Of a stretch of 64,000 bases of DNA, positions 33,851-46,501 are shown one piece after another. Below the pieces are notes generated by a model. That model was not told the DNA's origin. It ran no database searches and saw nothing but the letters and a program-made list of their open reading frames with translations. This stretch comes from Cinnamomum chago. Taxonomy: Eukaryota > Streptophyta > Magnoliopsida > Laurales > Lauraceae. Location of the stretch: NCBI GenBank assembly GCA_038049695.1, contig CP142452.1:33530501-33594500 (forward strand). The letters run 5' to 3'. Position numbers and translations under genes: made by a program. Every line of letters begins with the position of its first letter. Position 1 is the stretch's first letter.

Positions 33851-35702
33851 GCCCTTTAGGTGACTTTATGGGTTTTAATGCATTAAAATCACATAATGAG
33901 AGGAGTTACAAGTTTTAATTCCTTTGTTTTGTAACTTCTTTTTCTTGGCTTCTGATTGGCCGGTGGAGATAATGGGCTTTTAATCGCCTTTAATCTCCAT
34001 GATGAGAGGAGTTTCATGGCTTTAATGCCATGATGGCTTTGACTTGCAACTCCCATTTCCTTGAATCTGATTGGGCTGTCCAAAATAATGAGTTATTGAC
34101 CGCATTTAGTTGGGTCAATTGACAGCATTAAATAGTCGCCGAGGAGTTGAAGAGTCGCGGGCCATGCCGCTTCTTTTGGAATTATTCTCGCGATGATTGA
34201 CGATAGATCTTCACGTTGATCAATGTCGGATGATCATGCAATTTCAGATATTGGTTGATACCAACTGGCCGATGACATCTGTCTTGTCGATTTCTCGATC
34301 GATCGGACAAAAAATGCACTATCTTGGTCGCCGGTTGGCGATCTTGGAGCGATCGGTAACGATTTCATGCTCTTAACGGCGGATCCGTGATGTTGACGAA
34401 GATCAGTCGTTTATGAGCATCAAAAATCAGATTTTCAAAAAATCACAAGGGCTGGAACTCCCTGAATACGAAAAGAATCGGAAAAAGGGGCCTTGCGAGG
34501 GAAATCTGGACCATGGGGCAAGGTTGCCGGCAACCATGGGGGGATTTTCCCCTTTGGTTGCCATTTTGTCGGCCGTTTTTCGAGCTTTTTTGCTTCTTTT
34601 TTTCTCCTGTATTTTTCTTGAAGATTTTCCTCATTTTTTGGGTTGGTTCTCTTGGAGAAAACCCAACGAGAAGTCGTGCAAAACCAGGTACAAAGTTTCC
34701 TATTTTTTGGAAAAGCCGAAGACTTTGCCGCGTGGAGTTGCTGATTTTTGTCAAGAGTTGAAACTAGGTCAAACGATGTCGGAATGACCTGAAATTTGAC
34801 GTGGAGCTTTCCGAGCAGTAGATAGGACCAACCATGGGCTTTTGCTTGAGTTTTGAAGCCGTTTGGGGTCTCGTTACTGCTAGGCTTGATTTTGTCGCGA
34901 GGAAGATGTTGCGCTTTGACGTGCGGTCAACCGATGTCCGATTGACCTGAGATTTGACAGGGAGCCTATTGGAGTCATTTTGAGATGATCCATTAGCTCC
35001 GATTTAGATGTCATGGTCCCGGGGTGCTCCGCCGCCGGTAGCCTTGATTTTCTTTCGGAGCGTCAAAGTCGGGTCAAATGTTGTCGGAATGACTTGAAAT
35101 TTGACGTGCAGCCCTTTTGAAGCATGTTGAAGCCACCCATGTGCTCCGTTTGATGAGTAATGGTCCCGACGGTTCTCGCCGCCGAGGGGCTTGATTTTCT
35201 TTCGGAAAGTCAAAGCCGGGTCAAACGTCGTCGGAATGACCTGAAATTTGACTTGCAGCACTTTTGAAGCATGTAGAAGCCGCCTATGTGCTCCGTTTGA
35301 TGAGTAATGGTCCCGGTGGTTCTTGCCGCCGAGAGGCTTGATTTTCTTTCGGAGCGTCAAAGTCTGGTCAAATGTTGTCGGAATGGCCTGAAATTTGACT
35401 TGGAGCCTTTTGGAGGTATTTTGAAACCATCTATGCTCAGATCGAAGTTTTGATGTCTTCGGCACCGCCGCCACCAGGAGCGCTGTTTGATTGCCGGAGG
35501 AGTGAAGTTAGGCCAAATGATGTCAGAATGGCCCGAAACTTCATGTGAACTCCTCTTTTGGCTGTCTTGAAGGATCTATCAGTTTCCCAATGATTCTGAC
35601 AAGATCTGATGCTTGAAGTAGCATTGCCTGTTTGTAGTAGGATGCGACTTCATGTGGCTTTCTTGATGTTGAAGAGGCAAAGTGACATTTTTTGTGTCAA
35701 CA
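33851..35702 (-). repeat. 5' LTR of element 2, U3 part only
   Basis: The minus-strand start TGTTGACAC lies at 35702; the sequence follows 2704-4376 of element 0 in reverse. At 35004-35480 three or four units of the 147-bp tandem repeat give an open frame with a 49-residue period on the minus strand. It is a repeat, not a protein. Similarity breaks off near 33853, so the TATA box and R/U5 are absent. Confidence 0.8.
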
Positions 35703-37774
35703 CTCCCCGAAAAAGAAACTGCACCTGCCAAGAAGCAAAGAATCGCCTCCTAACACCAAAGGCTAACACCAAGAAGACCGAAGCTCACGACACTCCCACA
35801 AAGCTTCACCCTACCAGGAACTAGGTCTACCCCAAGACTTGGTCCCCGAAGCCTTCACCAAAAGAAAGGAGGTTTCAAACATCTACAAGGCCAGCATACT
35901 TAGCCTCTCTCAAGGAAAACCGATTTTATCCTCTTGCTCACATGAAGGATGAGAGACCCACCTTCCACCCAACATCAAAACCAACTCAGCACAAGCCGGC
36001 TCGCTCCTACAAGCCCAATGTCAGATCGTGCATCACAAGGCCTCCTCAGAAATCTGCTAAGGCCTATACTCCTTTGGTTCAACCCTTCATCTCAACAAGG
36101 GCTGAACTTGAAAGGTTCAAAGCATCACTCCGACAGGCGATGGACGTGGCTCTGTCACCAAGACGATATCCTCTTTCAAATCCCAAGGGATGAATGTCTT
36201 GGTTACAAATTTTGAGCCACCTCACAATCCACCTCATAATGACATGACCGCACGAAGCCAGAAAATGGAGCAAGGTCAACAGAGGATTGAGGCTCTAATG
36301 GAAAACCTCCTTCTCACCCTCCAGCGTCAGGGAAATGATGAAGTTCCTCCGGATCATCAAAATGACAGAGTAAATGAAGGAGAAAATGAGTCACACGCCT
36401 TCACCAAAAAAGACGTTGATGACATCTTTGCCAAAGCAGGAGAAGAGGATACACTCATGGAAAATGGGATCAGGCCACCATATTCCTTATGGATGGACTC
36501 GATCTCGTTTCTTAGAAAATTCAAGCAACCTAGTCTCCAGACATATACAGGAAAAATTTCAACTAGACAGCACGTTATCCACTTCAAAATCTTAACAGGA
36601 GCCATCGCAGATCAAGATGCCATCAAGATCCGTCGCTTTGTAAGTACCCTAAAAGGTACGGCCTTCAATTGCTACTCCACTCTACCGGAGAACTCCATCC
36701 AAAACTGAGTCATGCTAGAGACACGCTTCCTGACCCACTTCAAAGGTGAAGACCATCATGTTACTATGGCTCAACTTTGGAGACTAAAATAGGGGGAGGA
36801 TGAGTCAACATACAACTTCATTCACAAGTGAAAACAAATGGCGTACAAATGTTCAGACGTACTGCCGCAAGCGTCGCTAATCGACATCTTCCCTAAAAAC
36901 ATGAGAGTAAGGATCCGCTCCATGATCATTGGCAACAAATCAAAGAACCTATGAAAACTCCTATAAGCATCTATGGAGGCTGAAACAATAATCAAAGACC
37001 TCAACAGTGAGAAATCATCAAGGAAAGAACCTACTACCATTGCGACCTTAAAGTCAAAGAAAAATGAGGTTCTCAATGTGCAAACTAAGTCAGCTCCTCA
37101 GCCACAAAAGAAAGCTGAAAGTAAGACTGCAGGTCTCTTACCTGCAGTCTCTGATGCTTTCAAAGAGTGAGTAGAGAAGAAATACCCGTTCGATGAAGAT
37201 ATTGATGAAATCTTCGGGGCTCTCGAAACAAACGAAAAACTCATCTTGTCTGACCCCAAAAGACCGGGGGGTGTTAGCAAAATCAACGATCCTCGGTATT
37301 GTCCATATCACTAAATGATCTCGCATCATCTCAATCAATACTTTGTTGTGAGAGAGAAGATCAACGAGATATGGAAAAATGGAGTCATCACCTTCGACAA
37401 GAACTACGGGCCTGCCTCCGTCAACATGGTGTCATGTAAACAAACATCTGAGTCACCAAAGAAGAAGATCACCACTTTCTTCAAGGTGATAAAATGAATT
37501 CAAAAATCTCAAGAGTTGGTTCCCTACCCAACACCATACGGACAACCCATATGGGTGCATCCTGACCTCCTGGAAGATGAAGACTGAGAAATTGTCAAAA
37601 CTAAGCCAACAACTCAACAGCGTAGGCAATCCAAGAGATATATGCGCAAGCTCAAGCAGCAGGAGAAACCTAAACCAAACCAAGAAGTCCATGTAAGAAC
37701 CCTCCCCAAAACTTTAAAGGGGGTAAGAAGATTTAATCTTAGTGATTTCATGCCACCAAAGCTCAGAAATGAAA
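35703..37774 (+). pseudogene. Element 3 gag, N-terminal and core part
   Basis: Begins inside gag (APAKKQRIAS, matching residues about 65-75 of the element 2 gag) and runs through the gag core: HVIHFKILTGAIADQDAIKI near 36565, FNCYSTLPENSIQN, RFLTHFKGED, then NEIWKNGVITFDKNYGPAS near 37360 and NLSDFMPPKLRNE near 37740. Relative to element 2 a segment between LERFKASLRQ and MNVLVTNFEPP is deleted near 36180. Stops occur about every 100-250 bases late in the region. It ends at the left edge of X1. Confidence 0.8.
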
Positions 37775-39274
37775 TGTAAGAACCCGACCTCTTAAACCCT
37801 AGGGTTACCACTAATTAATTATGTGGTTAGGTTTACTAAGTGGGATTAGAGGTCAATCTTGGTATTCGAACAGCTTTGGGAAGTTGTGAGTGCCTTTGAG
37901 TCTAGTTTAACCCTTGTTTTTAGCATGTTTGTAATTTCGAGAAAGACTGAAGGGTTATTCATAAATTCTAACATATGTTATTCTAAGCTCAATAGATCGA
38001 GATTATCATTTCATACAACTTTTGTATTCAACTCGAATCAGTTTGAGGCCCAAAACCCTTCAATTGAGCAATTTCATCATAAATTGTTAGATTTTTACAA
38101 AATAGTTGACTTCTCCCTTGGAACCTTGAAACGTGTCTTTTTTTAGCTCGGAAATTAGATCTCGCACTGCCTAACAACTTTCATGATTAGCCCGAACTCA
38201 TCCAAGGTCCAGAAAGTCCAATTTGAGCCCCGACACACTTTTCAAAGTGTATATCGCAGTTTGGAGAGGTACAACTTCTGTCACCGATCTCAGAAAATTC
38301 TGATTCTGGACTTGTTGGAAAGCCCTTCTCTAGACCTACAATTCTTTTTTTTTAACCAAATCTATCCGGGGTCCTGAAGATCTCCGTTATCACATTCCAG
38401 GTTTGATTATATAGTAACAAACTCACAAACTAAGGCTTTCAAAATATCCCACCAACCACATTAATTGCTCAACTGCTAGCACCCTCTCCATTCCACTGGT
38501 CATAACAAAAAGAGAAAACTCTCTCTTTCTCTTCTTCTCCTTCTCCTCTTCTTCCATTGCTTGTTGAAGGACAACTTCTTAGAGGCTTCCCTTACAAAAT
38601 CCTATCTGGCCAAGCAACTCCCTATTATCTTCTTTGCGGCATATTCTGTTTTGATGCCAATCCGTTGGTGGTTTCCCTCCATCCATCGCCCTTCTCTTTT
38701 CTTTGATTATCTAGGAGGTGAGTCACCTTTTCCTCTTCAATGTCTCTTGATTTTGGATCCCACCTTCATCTTTTGTTTTGTTTTTTATGGGGCTTGGATC
38801 TTGACCGAGAATGGGTTTTGTTCTTAGGTGTTTTAGGGTGGTTTGTTTGGGAAGAGAAAGCTCTCGGTTAGAGCTTGGCTTGACTGTGGTTTAAGGTTTG
38901 GGTTAGCTCTTGATTAGAGGCAAGTACCCAATTAATTGCATAACTTGTTGGTGTTTTTAACTCTAGCTGATCCTAGATTTAGTGGTCTTGTTAAAGTGAA
39001 AATGAACTATTGTTAATCATGTATATTACTGTAAATGACTTAGCCTGTAGCAATGCTTATCACGGGATTTTATGAGCCCCTTTTTAATCACCACTTGATC
39101 AATCAGTTAAGCACTGTTGGGCAAATTAATGGAGGGCTTACCCACGAATTTTCGAGCTTGAAATCCCTTGAACGATCAGCCGTGGACCCTATTAGACATC
39201 TAGCGGGGACCATGCCTAAAACTCCCAACAGTGGGCCCCACACCAGCCCTGTCTCTTGATGAAACCCACGGCAA

Positions 39275-39790
39275 GCAGCCTGCCCAGCGGCCAGCTGCGG
39301 CCAATTCTTGTGCCTCTACTTCCCCCTCTTTCCCTTGGGATTAAAGGAGCAGCAGCTGCTACCAGCTGCCCCAAGATCTCCACTCCAGCTGGCCATCAAT
39401 CTCCCCTTCCAGCGGCCAGCTACTCCCTCCCCAGCGGCCACATTTGTCCCTCGCCCAACTGCCATTCTCCTGGCCACATCTCCTTGGAAATTGCAGAAGG
39501 AAGCTGCTGCCAACTGCCCAACGACAAGCACCCCTGCAGCTGGTCCAGCGGCTAGAATCCTGCACCTCCTCCTCGGCCAACACAGTTGCTCTTGGACCAG
39601 CTGGCTGAATTGAACCCAGCCACCTGCACAAGAGTCCAGCTGCCAGAATTCTCCCATGATTTCCAGCGGCCACTGTGTGGACTGATTTCCAGCGGCCACG
39701 GTGTGGACCTGGCAGCAAACCCATCACCCAACAGCTGCTGCACACTCCCTTCAGCGGCCAGCCGCTGGGCGCAGCAACTTGGCCGGCCGG
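39275..39790 (+). repeat. CAGCTG / CAGCGGCC-rich array in LTR X1
   Basis: Many copies of CCAGCGGCCA and (C)CAGCTG(G), in both polarities because the words are near-palindromic. It yields overlapping frames of over 100 codons on both strands, an artefact of composition. Confidence 0.7.
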
Positions 39791-41148
39791 CCACCGGGAC
39801 CCGCGAGATGAGGTTTTAAATGGATTTTGGACCTCCTTTTAACCTATTTTAACCCGATTAAGCCCCGGCAAATTTCTGTGTTTTTCTTGGAAAAAAAACT
39901 TCAATATTTAAACCAAGGTTTAGGGGAAATAAAAAATTGCGCCTTGACTCTAAAATAGGGGCTTTTTGAAAGTCCACGAGGATCCTAACCCTAGAGGGGG
40001 GGGTGAATAGGGTGAGCTGCAACTAATGACTAATTATGACCAATTTTAATTTCTTAAACTAAACTAGTCACAAGTGGTGATTATAAGAAAAAATGCGGAA
40101 GCTCAAATAAACAATCACCACAAAAGCATGCACCACAACACAATATTTATAGTGGTTCGGCCAACGTGCCTACATCCACTACCGGCTTGTGTCTCCAACA
40201 CCCCACCGGATTCCACTAAGTATGCTTTTTACTAGGCTAAGCAATAACCCTTACAATGTGCTTTTCTAGGCTAAGCAATAACCTTACAAGATGCTTTTCA
40301 AAGGCTAAGCAATAACCTTACAAGTTGCTTTTCTTAGGCTTAGCAATAACCTTTACAAATAGTTTTCTCAAAGAAAGTGTCTTAACAAAAGAACAATCTA
40401 AGGGATTACAATTTAAGCTCAATGGAATTGCCTCTTGAATAGGCTAATATGAAAGTTAAAACTAACTCACACAAACACTCAAAGAAATGCAAAGATGTAT
40501 GCTTATGAAGTGTGTGTGTGAAAACTTCAATCAAGTTTAAAAGTAAGCTCAATCAATTTATGCTTAATGCAATTTGAAAGTTTAAGGCACAAAAAGATAT
40601 GATTGAAGTTCTATGCAAATCACTTGAACAATTACACACTTGTGAATGATATGAAAATCTAAAGATCACAAGTTGTATGAAAGTGTTTAAGCCTAATCAA
40701 GTGATGCATGTGCAATGTTGTTTTCAAAAACTAATTTGACTAAAGATTAAATGAATGAAAACAACAAGGGAAGTTTCAACCAAGTGAAGTAATCATGCAA
40801 TAAAAGAAATCAAAGATTTATGGCTAAGCATGATTAAGAAAGTTTAAAACAAAACTTGGGTTGAAATCAAAGTGATGAATCCAATCTTGAATATTAAAGA
40901 TGGAGGGAAGAAAGGATTCAACACATCATTGTTATCATGCTTGAAATCATTTTCCAAAGTTTCAAATAAAGCACATAACAAATGATTAATTAAAAGTAAA
41001 ACTTACTTGGAGATTTAACTTAGTTGATCCAAGCTTAAGCTTCACTTAATGACCCTTTGATGTCTCTTAGATCATCCCCTTTGTCTTCTCTCAAAGCTCC
41101 TCAAAGAGGGTTTCAAAATCTCCAACCAAAGACAAAGGAAAGAACTCA

Positions 41149-41177
41149 TTTATATCCCCAAAACAGCCCAACGGCTA
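41149..41177 (-). promoter_or_regulatory. TATA box and MSA-like motif of LTR B
   Basis: TATAAA on the minus strand (41149-41154) and CCCAACGGCTA (41167-41177), a full match to the MSA consensus YCYAACGGYYA. Upstream of it in LTR sense lies the palindrome cluster. Confidence 0.6.
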
Positions 41178-41181
41178 TATC

Positions 41182-41338
41182 CCCGGTTGACCGGCCATGA
41201 CAGGCCGGTTGACCGGCCAAGCACAACGGTCATAAAACTGCCCGTTGAAGCCTCAGCAGTCCGGTTAACCGCCAGTTTGGCCGGTTGACCGGGCCTCTTG
41301 GCCGGTTGACCGGCCATACACGGCCGGTTGACCGGGCC
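41182..41338 (-). repeat. Palindrome cluster CCGGTTGACCGG in LTR B
   Basis: Five copies of CCGGTTGACCGG-like words (a near-palindrome with one mismatched pair) plus CCGGTTAACCG. Same location as the GGTCGACC cluster in LTRs A and C, but a different word. Confidence 0.8.
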
Positions 41339-43872
41339 TGCCCAGAAATTCCCATTTTTTGGGTTTCTTGAAGATTATCTTTGGGGATATTTTGGGCCAT
41401 TAAAATCAAGCTTTTTCACATGTTTTAAAACATTCAAAGATGTATAAAAACATGAAACACACAAAGCCTAAAAAGATTCAAAACTTTAAACCATAGGCTA
41501 GCTTGATTTCTAAAAACTCCTTTTTCAAAAACAATGCATACATATATGATTATGAAGGGATGAATGTATGCAAAGTTCAAACCTAAATTGTCAAGATGGT
41601 TTTCCAAATATATATTGCACAAGGAAATAGGTTTTCAAAAGAGTTTGGGTTTCAAAACTAATGCATCCAAGTTTAAAACCAAACCATGCATAAAACAAAA
41701 GCTTTTCCAAATCTTAAAAGCTATGCATGAATAAAACTAGATTTCAAGGTTTCTAAAAACAATGCTAGTGTGTGAATTCAAATGATGCTAAAGTGCAAAT
41801 GCATCCACCAAATTGCAAATTACAAAATCCCTAACACTTTTGACTTAAAAACTCGGGTAATGGAGAGAGACTTTCTTTTCTCGAAAAGGAGACCGAGACC
41901 TAGCCTATGATGAACCCAGTGCCTCGACTTGCCTGACATAAATTTTAACTCAATGATCAAACCCGGACAATTATGGATGAAAGTAGAGCACGATGTCTCG
42001 TATTTTTATCCAAACTTAGGAGTTGGATAATATTCTACATTCTGAATGCAACAAGTGTACGAAAATACACTAATATACATCCCTTTGAGAGTATAATTTT
42101 GAGAATCACTGTACTTGCATGATTATGATTATTTCAATCAAACTTTTCATACTTTTATCATGCACCTTGTAAACCTGGCCTTAACATCTTGCCACACCTG
42201 AGGTCTTAGCGCGCGAGTCTCACCCTACTTGACCATTGGATGTACCCAGATCCTCAAAGGTTTTTTCGCTTTGTGTGCTAGCATTTGGTTGCCCTACCCT
42301 TCCGAGATAACCAGATCGCCTTGCCCTTCTGCCACCCATTTTGGGTCCCCTATTCCTACCCAAAATGCTGCCCGTTTTTCCATAGAATTTCCCGGACTTA
42401 GAAGATATTGTTTTAAATTCAGCTTTCTGCATTAATTTGTGAGTTGACGTCATTATGTTATTATTATTCTTGTATAATTGTATATTGCTCCCCTCTGGGA
42501 TATCTTGTAAGTGACCGGTGTCACCAATGGTTGGGCTCAACTCAGGTTTCATCAAGGCAAGACCTTGTTTGGGCTTGATACAAGTTTCCCCGCGACAAGG
42601 CCCATTAATAAAGTACCTACCTGCCCGGGCTCGATTTAGGTTTCCCCGTAGTAAAGTTAACGGCTTCAGGATTCGTCCTAAGGTACTATCTGCCTGAATG
42701 TTTGGAAACAAAGGACTTAGAAAATATTGCTTTTAAAAACCAGTATTAATTCGGATTACTGTTTTAAAACCCGAATCAACATTGTTTATGTTTTTAAGCA
42801 TTTGAATTGTCTGTTAACCCCGGTACTTGCACATATATCTCGTGAGTAGCCGAATTACTCTCCAAGTCCTGATTTAAGCACTGAATCCTGCATTCTGCTT
42901 TGATTTTCAAGTCGGCACCACCAAACTGTCATTCTAGTATTTATTATATATGATATATATATTCTTCACTGCAGTTTGAGTCTTGTATGCGACCGGTGTC
43001 ACTTAAGTACCCATCCTGTCTGGGGCAGACCAGGTACGCCCGTGACAGGAACTCCAAGACGAGTTTCGAGGTACCTGTAACCAGCTTGTTAGGGGCTAGC
43101 AATTGTTCCCCCTTCCGAGGATTATGCGAAGTGGTTGTCAAGTAATCATTGGTATGAATTTAATCCATGTTTATGATTCTGTTAATCACATTTTCCTGTA
43201 TAAACCTGCCCAACTCACTGACACTAATTTCCTGAAAAATCACCTGTATTTATATTTTGCTTTGTACCTGCAAACTATGCTCTTTATCCTGGATGATATT
43301 TGCCAACCATTCGTGTCTGATCTACGCTTGATGTCGTAGGTATGTTTTCCTAACTTGTAGCCCGGTGCGATTTTCGAGGAGGCAATTGCTGAGCTTCAAG
43401 TGATGTGTAATTAAGGTGCAAAGGTTGTCATGTAGACTCCACCCCTTGCACATGAGACGCAAAATAACTCGGAGTATTATTTTGGGTTTTGTATTATGTT
43501 TTACTGGCCTCTGTTGGCCTTTTATTTTGGGAATATAATTAATACATCTTTGTAATTTCTAACTTGATTTATGGGAATGAAATCTCATGTTTACTTGTCT
43601 AGCTCTGCTTATATTCTGTTTATGTTATACCAATCTGATGATGTATTGGATAATATGATTCCGCTAGTAAGACATTAATAGTGCAACATGGAATTCCATG
43701 AGCTCCGAACTTCGGGTTGCACCACAATGCAAGCTTCCACTAAATATTCTATAACGGTGATGGACGGTGAAATTCTCACCCGTGCGGATCCTAGGGAGAA
43801 ATAATGACTATGCTACAATAATCCCCCATAATCACGACCCCTTAATCCTACCCCCATTTTGGGGTCGTGACA

Positions 43873-45290
43873 CGAAGCTACACAGGGAGCATCACACTCT
43901 TGCAATTCGGTAATCGGATTCTCCATAAATGGATATCAGTCTAGAGACACCGACGAGTGGGAGAAATCCCTTGACACATGATAATACCTCTCCGATGAAG
44001 AATGGGTTCCTGAACCTCGCCTCATACCAGGATTCTGGTATAATCCCTCATAGCCACAAGGATCCTAGTTTTATGGTGAAAAAGACCAAGAGGTTGTTCA
44101 AGAAGATGATGTTAACCGCGCACCCACCATTCCTCTCGTGGATCCAAACCATGTTGAACCACAATGAGCTGACGAAGGAGAAGATTTGGCTCCCCTGCCC
44201 TATCTTGAAGAATATGTGAGGATCTTGCAGCATCTTGCCATAAAACAAGAGCAAGAGCATATCAATGAGCTTCGTCGCAATGAAAATCCAGAATCGGAAG
44301 TCACTAAAGATCAACAAGTACCTCCTCACTTAACTTTTAAAAATGAAGAAAGCTGCTGGATTAATGATCCTCTTACATCCGATGATGAGTCTGACTCCCA
44401 ATAGTCCATTCTGGGAACGTCTCGCATCAAAGCAACCTACAATGCGATATTTGGGGATGATAGTTCCTCTGAAGCCTCATCCTTCGAAGCCACTTACTTT
44501 CAGACCACATCTGATAGTATATCTTCTAGAGCTACGTCTTCTCGAATGACTTCCATTGAGATATCACCTTCTTAGGCTTCGTCTCCTAAAACTGTGACAT
44601 CAAAACTCACACCCTCCCGACTGATCATTATGAAGAAGCTTCGGCTGATGATGTCTTCTTCAACGAAAACCCAGTCAATTGGTCTCAGGTACCCAACCTC
44701 TTAGGCAATGTCTAGACCGATGTATTATTCAACAAAGAAGAAAAGTTGCTCGATGTTGTCTAGGACTTGTTCCTGGAAAACGCTCCGTGCAATGCAATCA
44801 CTGAGAATGGTAACGCTAGTGTAGACACGTCTTCAGTAAATGAGAAAGACCAACCCCTCAATCCTGAGGGTGATCTTCCAAACGAAGACCCTCCTCAAGA
44901 ACCACTCAAAGTTGATAGAGGTAACCGCTCTGGCCGGGATTACCACAAGAATTACAACCAACCTTCTTCTTCTACTTATGTAAATCATTTGGGAAAAGAT
45001 TTTGTAAATGCCCTAAGTGGCAACAATGAAAGTGCAGGGCCCAAGGAGGCTTTCAAGTATGACTTGATTGAGCACTTCAAACACATATCTGCACGACTGC
45101 ACATCCTATACTTATTACTAATGTCTACACACACTCGTGATAATCTCATTTCAGAATAACAAATGCTAAATGCAGATGTCGACAAGCATACCCCATAGGT
45201 CCTACAAATTGAAATGGACTACCGGGTCATAAAATCGGATACCTCTTCAAAGGGAGAAAAGAAGAAAGTTAAGGGATCTTGCGTTGAATG
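43873..45290 (+). pseudogene. Element 3 gag C-terminal and linker region
   Basis: Continues the element 3 frame after X1 (QGASHSCNSVIGFS), then LAPLPYLEEYVRILQHLAI, NEESCWINDPLTSDDESDS, NEKDQPLNPEGDLPNEDP and GRDYHKNYNQPSSS, collinear with 28700-29990 of element 2. Several stops. It ends at GTTGAATG, the left flank of X2, and resumes at 61441. Confidence 0.75.
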
Positions 45291-45899
45291 TGTCACGCCC
45301 CCAAACCGGAACCTCGGGGGCGCGAATGGGATTAAGGATAATTATATTTTCTCTCTCCCAAGATCCGCGTGTGTGAAGACAACACATTCCAACACATCCT
45401 GAATATTTTGCGGAAGCTTTTGAGGCGTTGTGACCCGGAGTCCATGGTCATCGGATTTCGTGTCGTACTCAACCTCTAGCATATAGCTATTATATCAAGA
45501 ACCATATCAGACTGGAGTAAACCATCACCACAAAGTACAGAGCTGACAGTAACAGGATATTACATTCCCATATATGTTCAAGTTACAAATTATCAATGTA
45601 CGTTAATTAAGAATCCCAAGAAAAGGCTAATAAAAGCCATACAATAACAAGTTAATAACCACTACCTATATGTAACGCAACTCCGATGTCAAGCTCAATG
45701 TCTACATAACCTAGCCGACAAAACAACCTGTAAAACATGGCTCCACAACCAACAAAATCACTCATCTCGGGACAAAGAAGTCTGGACCTGAGTACCAAAA
45801 GTAGTGGGTCAGACACGACGGTCTGGCAAGTGGATGAAAAGATAATAAATATGCTGAGAATTAAAACATATGATAATTCATGTTATTTAATCAAAGGCT

Positions 45900-46330
45900 G
45901 CATATAATCAAACGGGTGGAAAATCGTGGATCTCTGACAAAACATGTATTCGTTTAAAGCATGAGTTAAACATGGAGATCTAACAAAACATATGTTCATT
46001 TACATCATCTATAAAAGTATAGATATTTGACAATCGGGTGTTCATTTAAAACATGTGTAAATATAGAGATCTCACAAAACAAACGTTCAAAGCATGAGTA
46101 TTCGACAAACCGGGTATTCATTTAAAGCGTGTGTAACCATAGAAATCTGACAAAACAAATGTTCATTTGAAACATATGTAAAAGCATGGATATTTAACAA
46201 ATCGGGTATTCATTTAAAACATGTGTAAACATAGGGATCTGGCAAAACAAGTGTTATTTAAAACATATTTAAAAGCACGGATATTTAACAAATCGGCATT
46301 CATTTAAAACATATGTATATACAAGGAATG
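45900..46330 (-). repeat. About 100-bp tandem repeats in LTR X2
   Basis: Units alternate GTTCATTTAAAACATGTGTA-like and GATCT(G/A)ACAAAACAAA-like halves with GATATTT(A/G)ACAAATCGGG; about four units. AT-rich and non-coding. Confidence 0.7.
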
Positions 46331-46501
46331 GAAAACAATATAACAATAATTGAATTTACCTTGGGAAATATTAACACCTGTTTAAATAATAACTTTCATA
46401 AAAGAAATGAATCATTTACCGGAAAACAGATAAGCAATATAAAACATGTATGGTATCCAAGGAATCAGGAACTAGCAAGATGACAACCACACGAAGCTAA
46501 G

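Larger units (their letters stand above)
19858..35702 (-). mobile_element. Tat-lineage Ty3/gypsy element (element 2)
   Basis: Read on the minus strand: 5' LTR part (35702-33851), replaced segment, leader, gag (from 32757), protease, G-patch-like linker, RT, RNase H, a second archaeal-type RNase H, deleted integrase, 3' UTR repeats, and an ORF on the opposite strand. The second RNase H and the antisense ORF are hallmarks of the Tat lineage. The 3' LTR is absent because the element ends near 19857 against Athila sequence. Its LTR terminus at 35702 abuts the gag of element 3, a copy of the same family in opposite orientation. Confidence 0.85.
39967..41836 (-). mobile_element. Sirevirus-like copia solo LTR (copy B)
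   Basis: Plus strand TGAAAGTCCACGAGG..CCCTAACA with a perfect TSD CTTTT (39962-39966 and 41837-41841). It belongs to the LTR family of A and C: CTAGAGGGGGGG motif, TTTATAGTGGTTCGGCC block and GGCTAAGCAATAACC repeats. TATA region at 41149-41154 (minus), CCCAACGGCTA at 41167-41177. Confidence 0.9.
37775..43872 (+). mobile_element. Solo LTR X1 (about 4.2 kb without nested LTR B)
   Basis: Starts TGTAAGAACCCGACC and ends GGGGTCGTGACA. The flanks TGAAA (37770-37774) and CGAAG (43873-43877) agree in three of five bases, a decayed TSD, and the gag reading of element 3 continues across it. Shared landmarks with X3: a TGGCCTCTGTTGGCC block 360-380 bases before the 3' end and a CG-rich palindrome array in the first half. 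It contains solo LTR B. Non-coding. Confidence 0.75.

Noticed and set aside
39316-39745. Overlapping frames of about 128 codons on both strands
   Set aside because: By-product of the CAGCTG/GCGGCC-rich array in LTR X1.
42220-42711. Minus-strand frame of 163 codons
   Set aside because: Inside solo LTR X1 and antisense to it; no domain, so not called a gene.
37770-43877. A perfect TSD for X1
   Set aside because: TGAAA and CGAAG agree in only three of five bases; the insertion is supported by continuity of gag rather than by the TSD.
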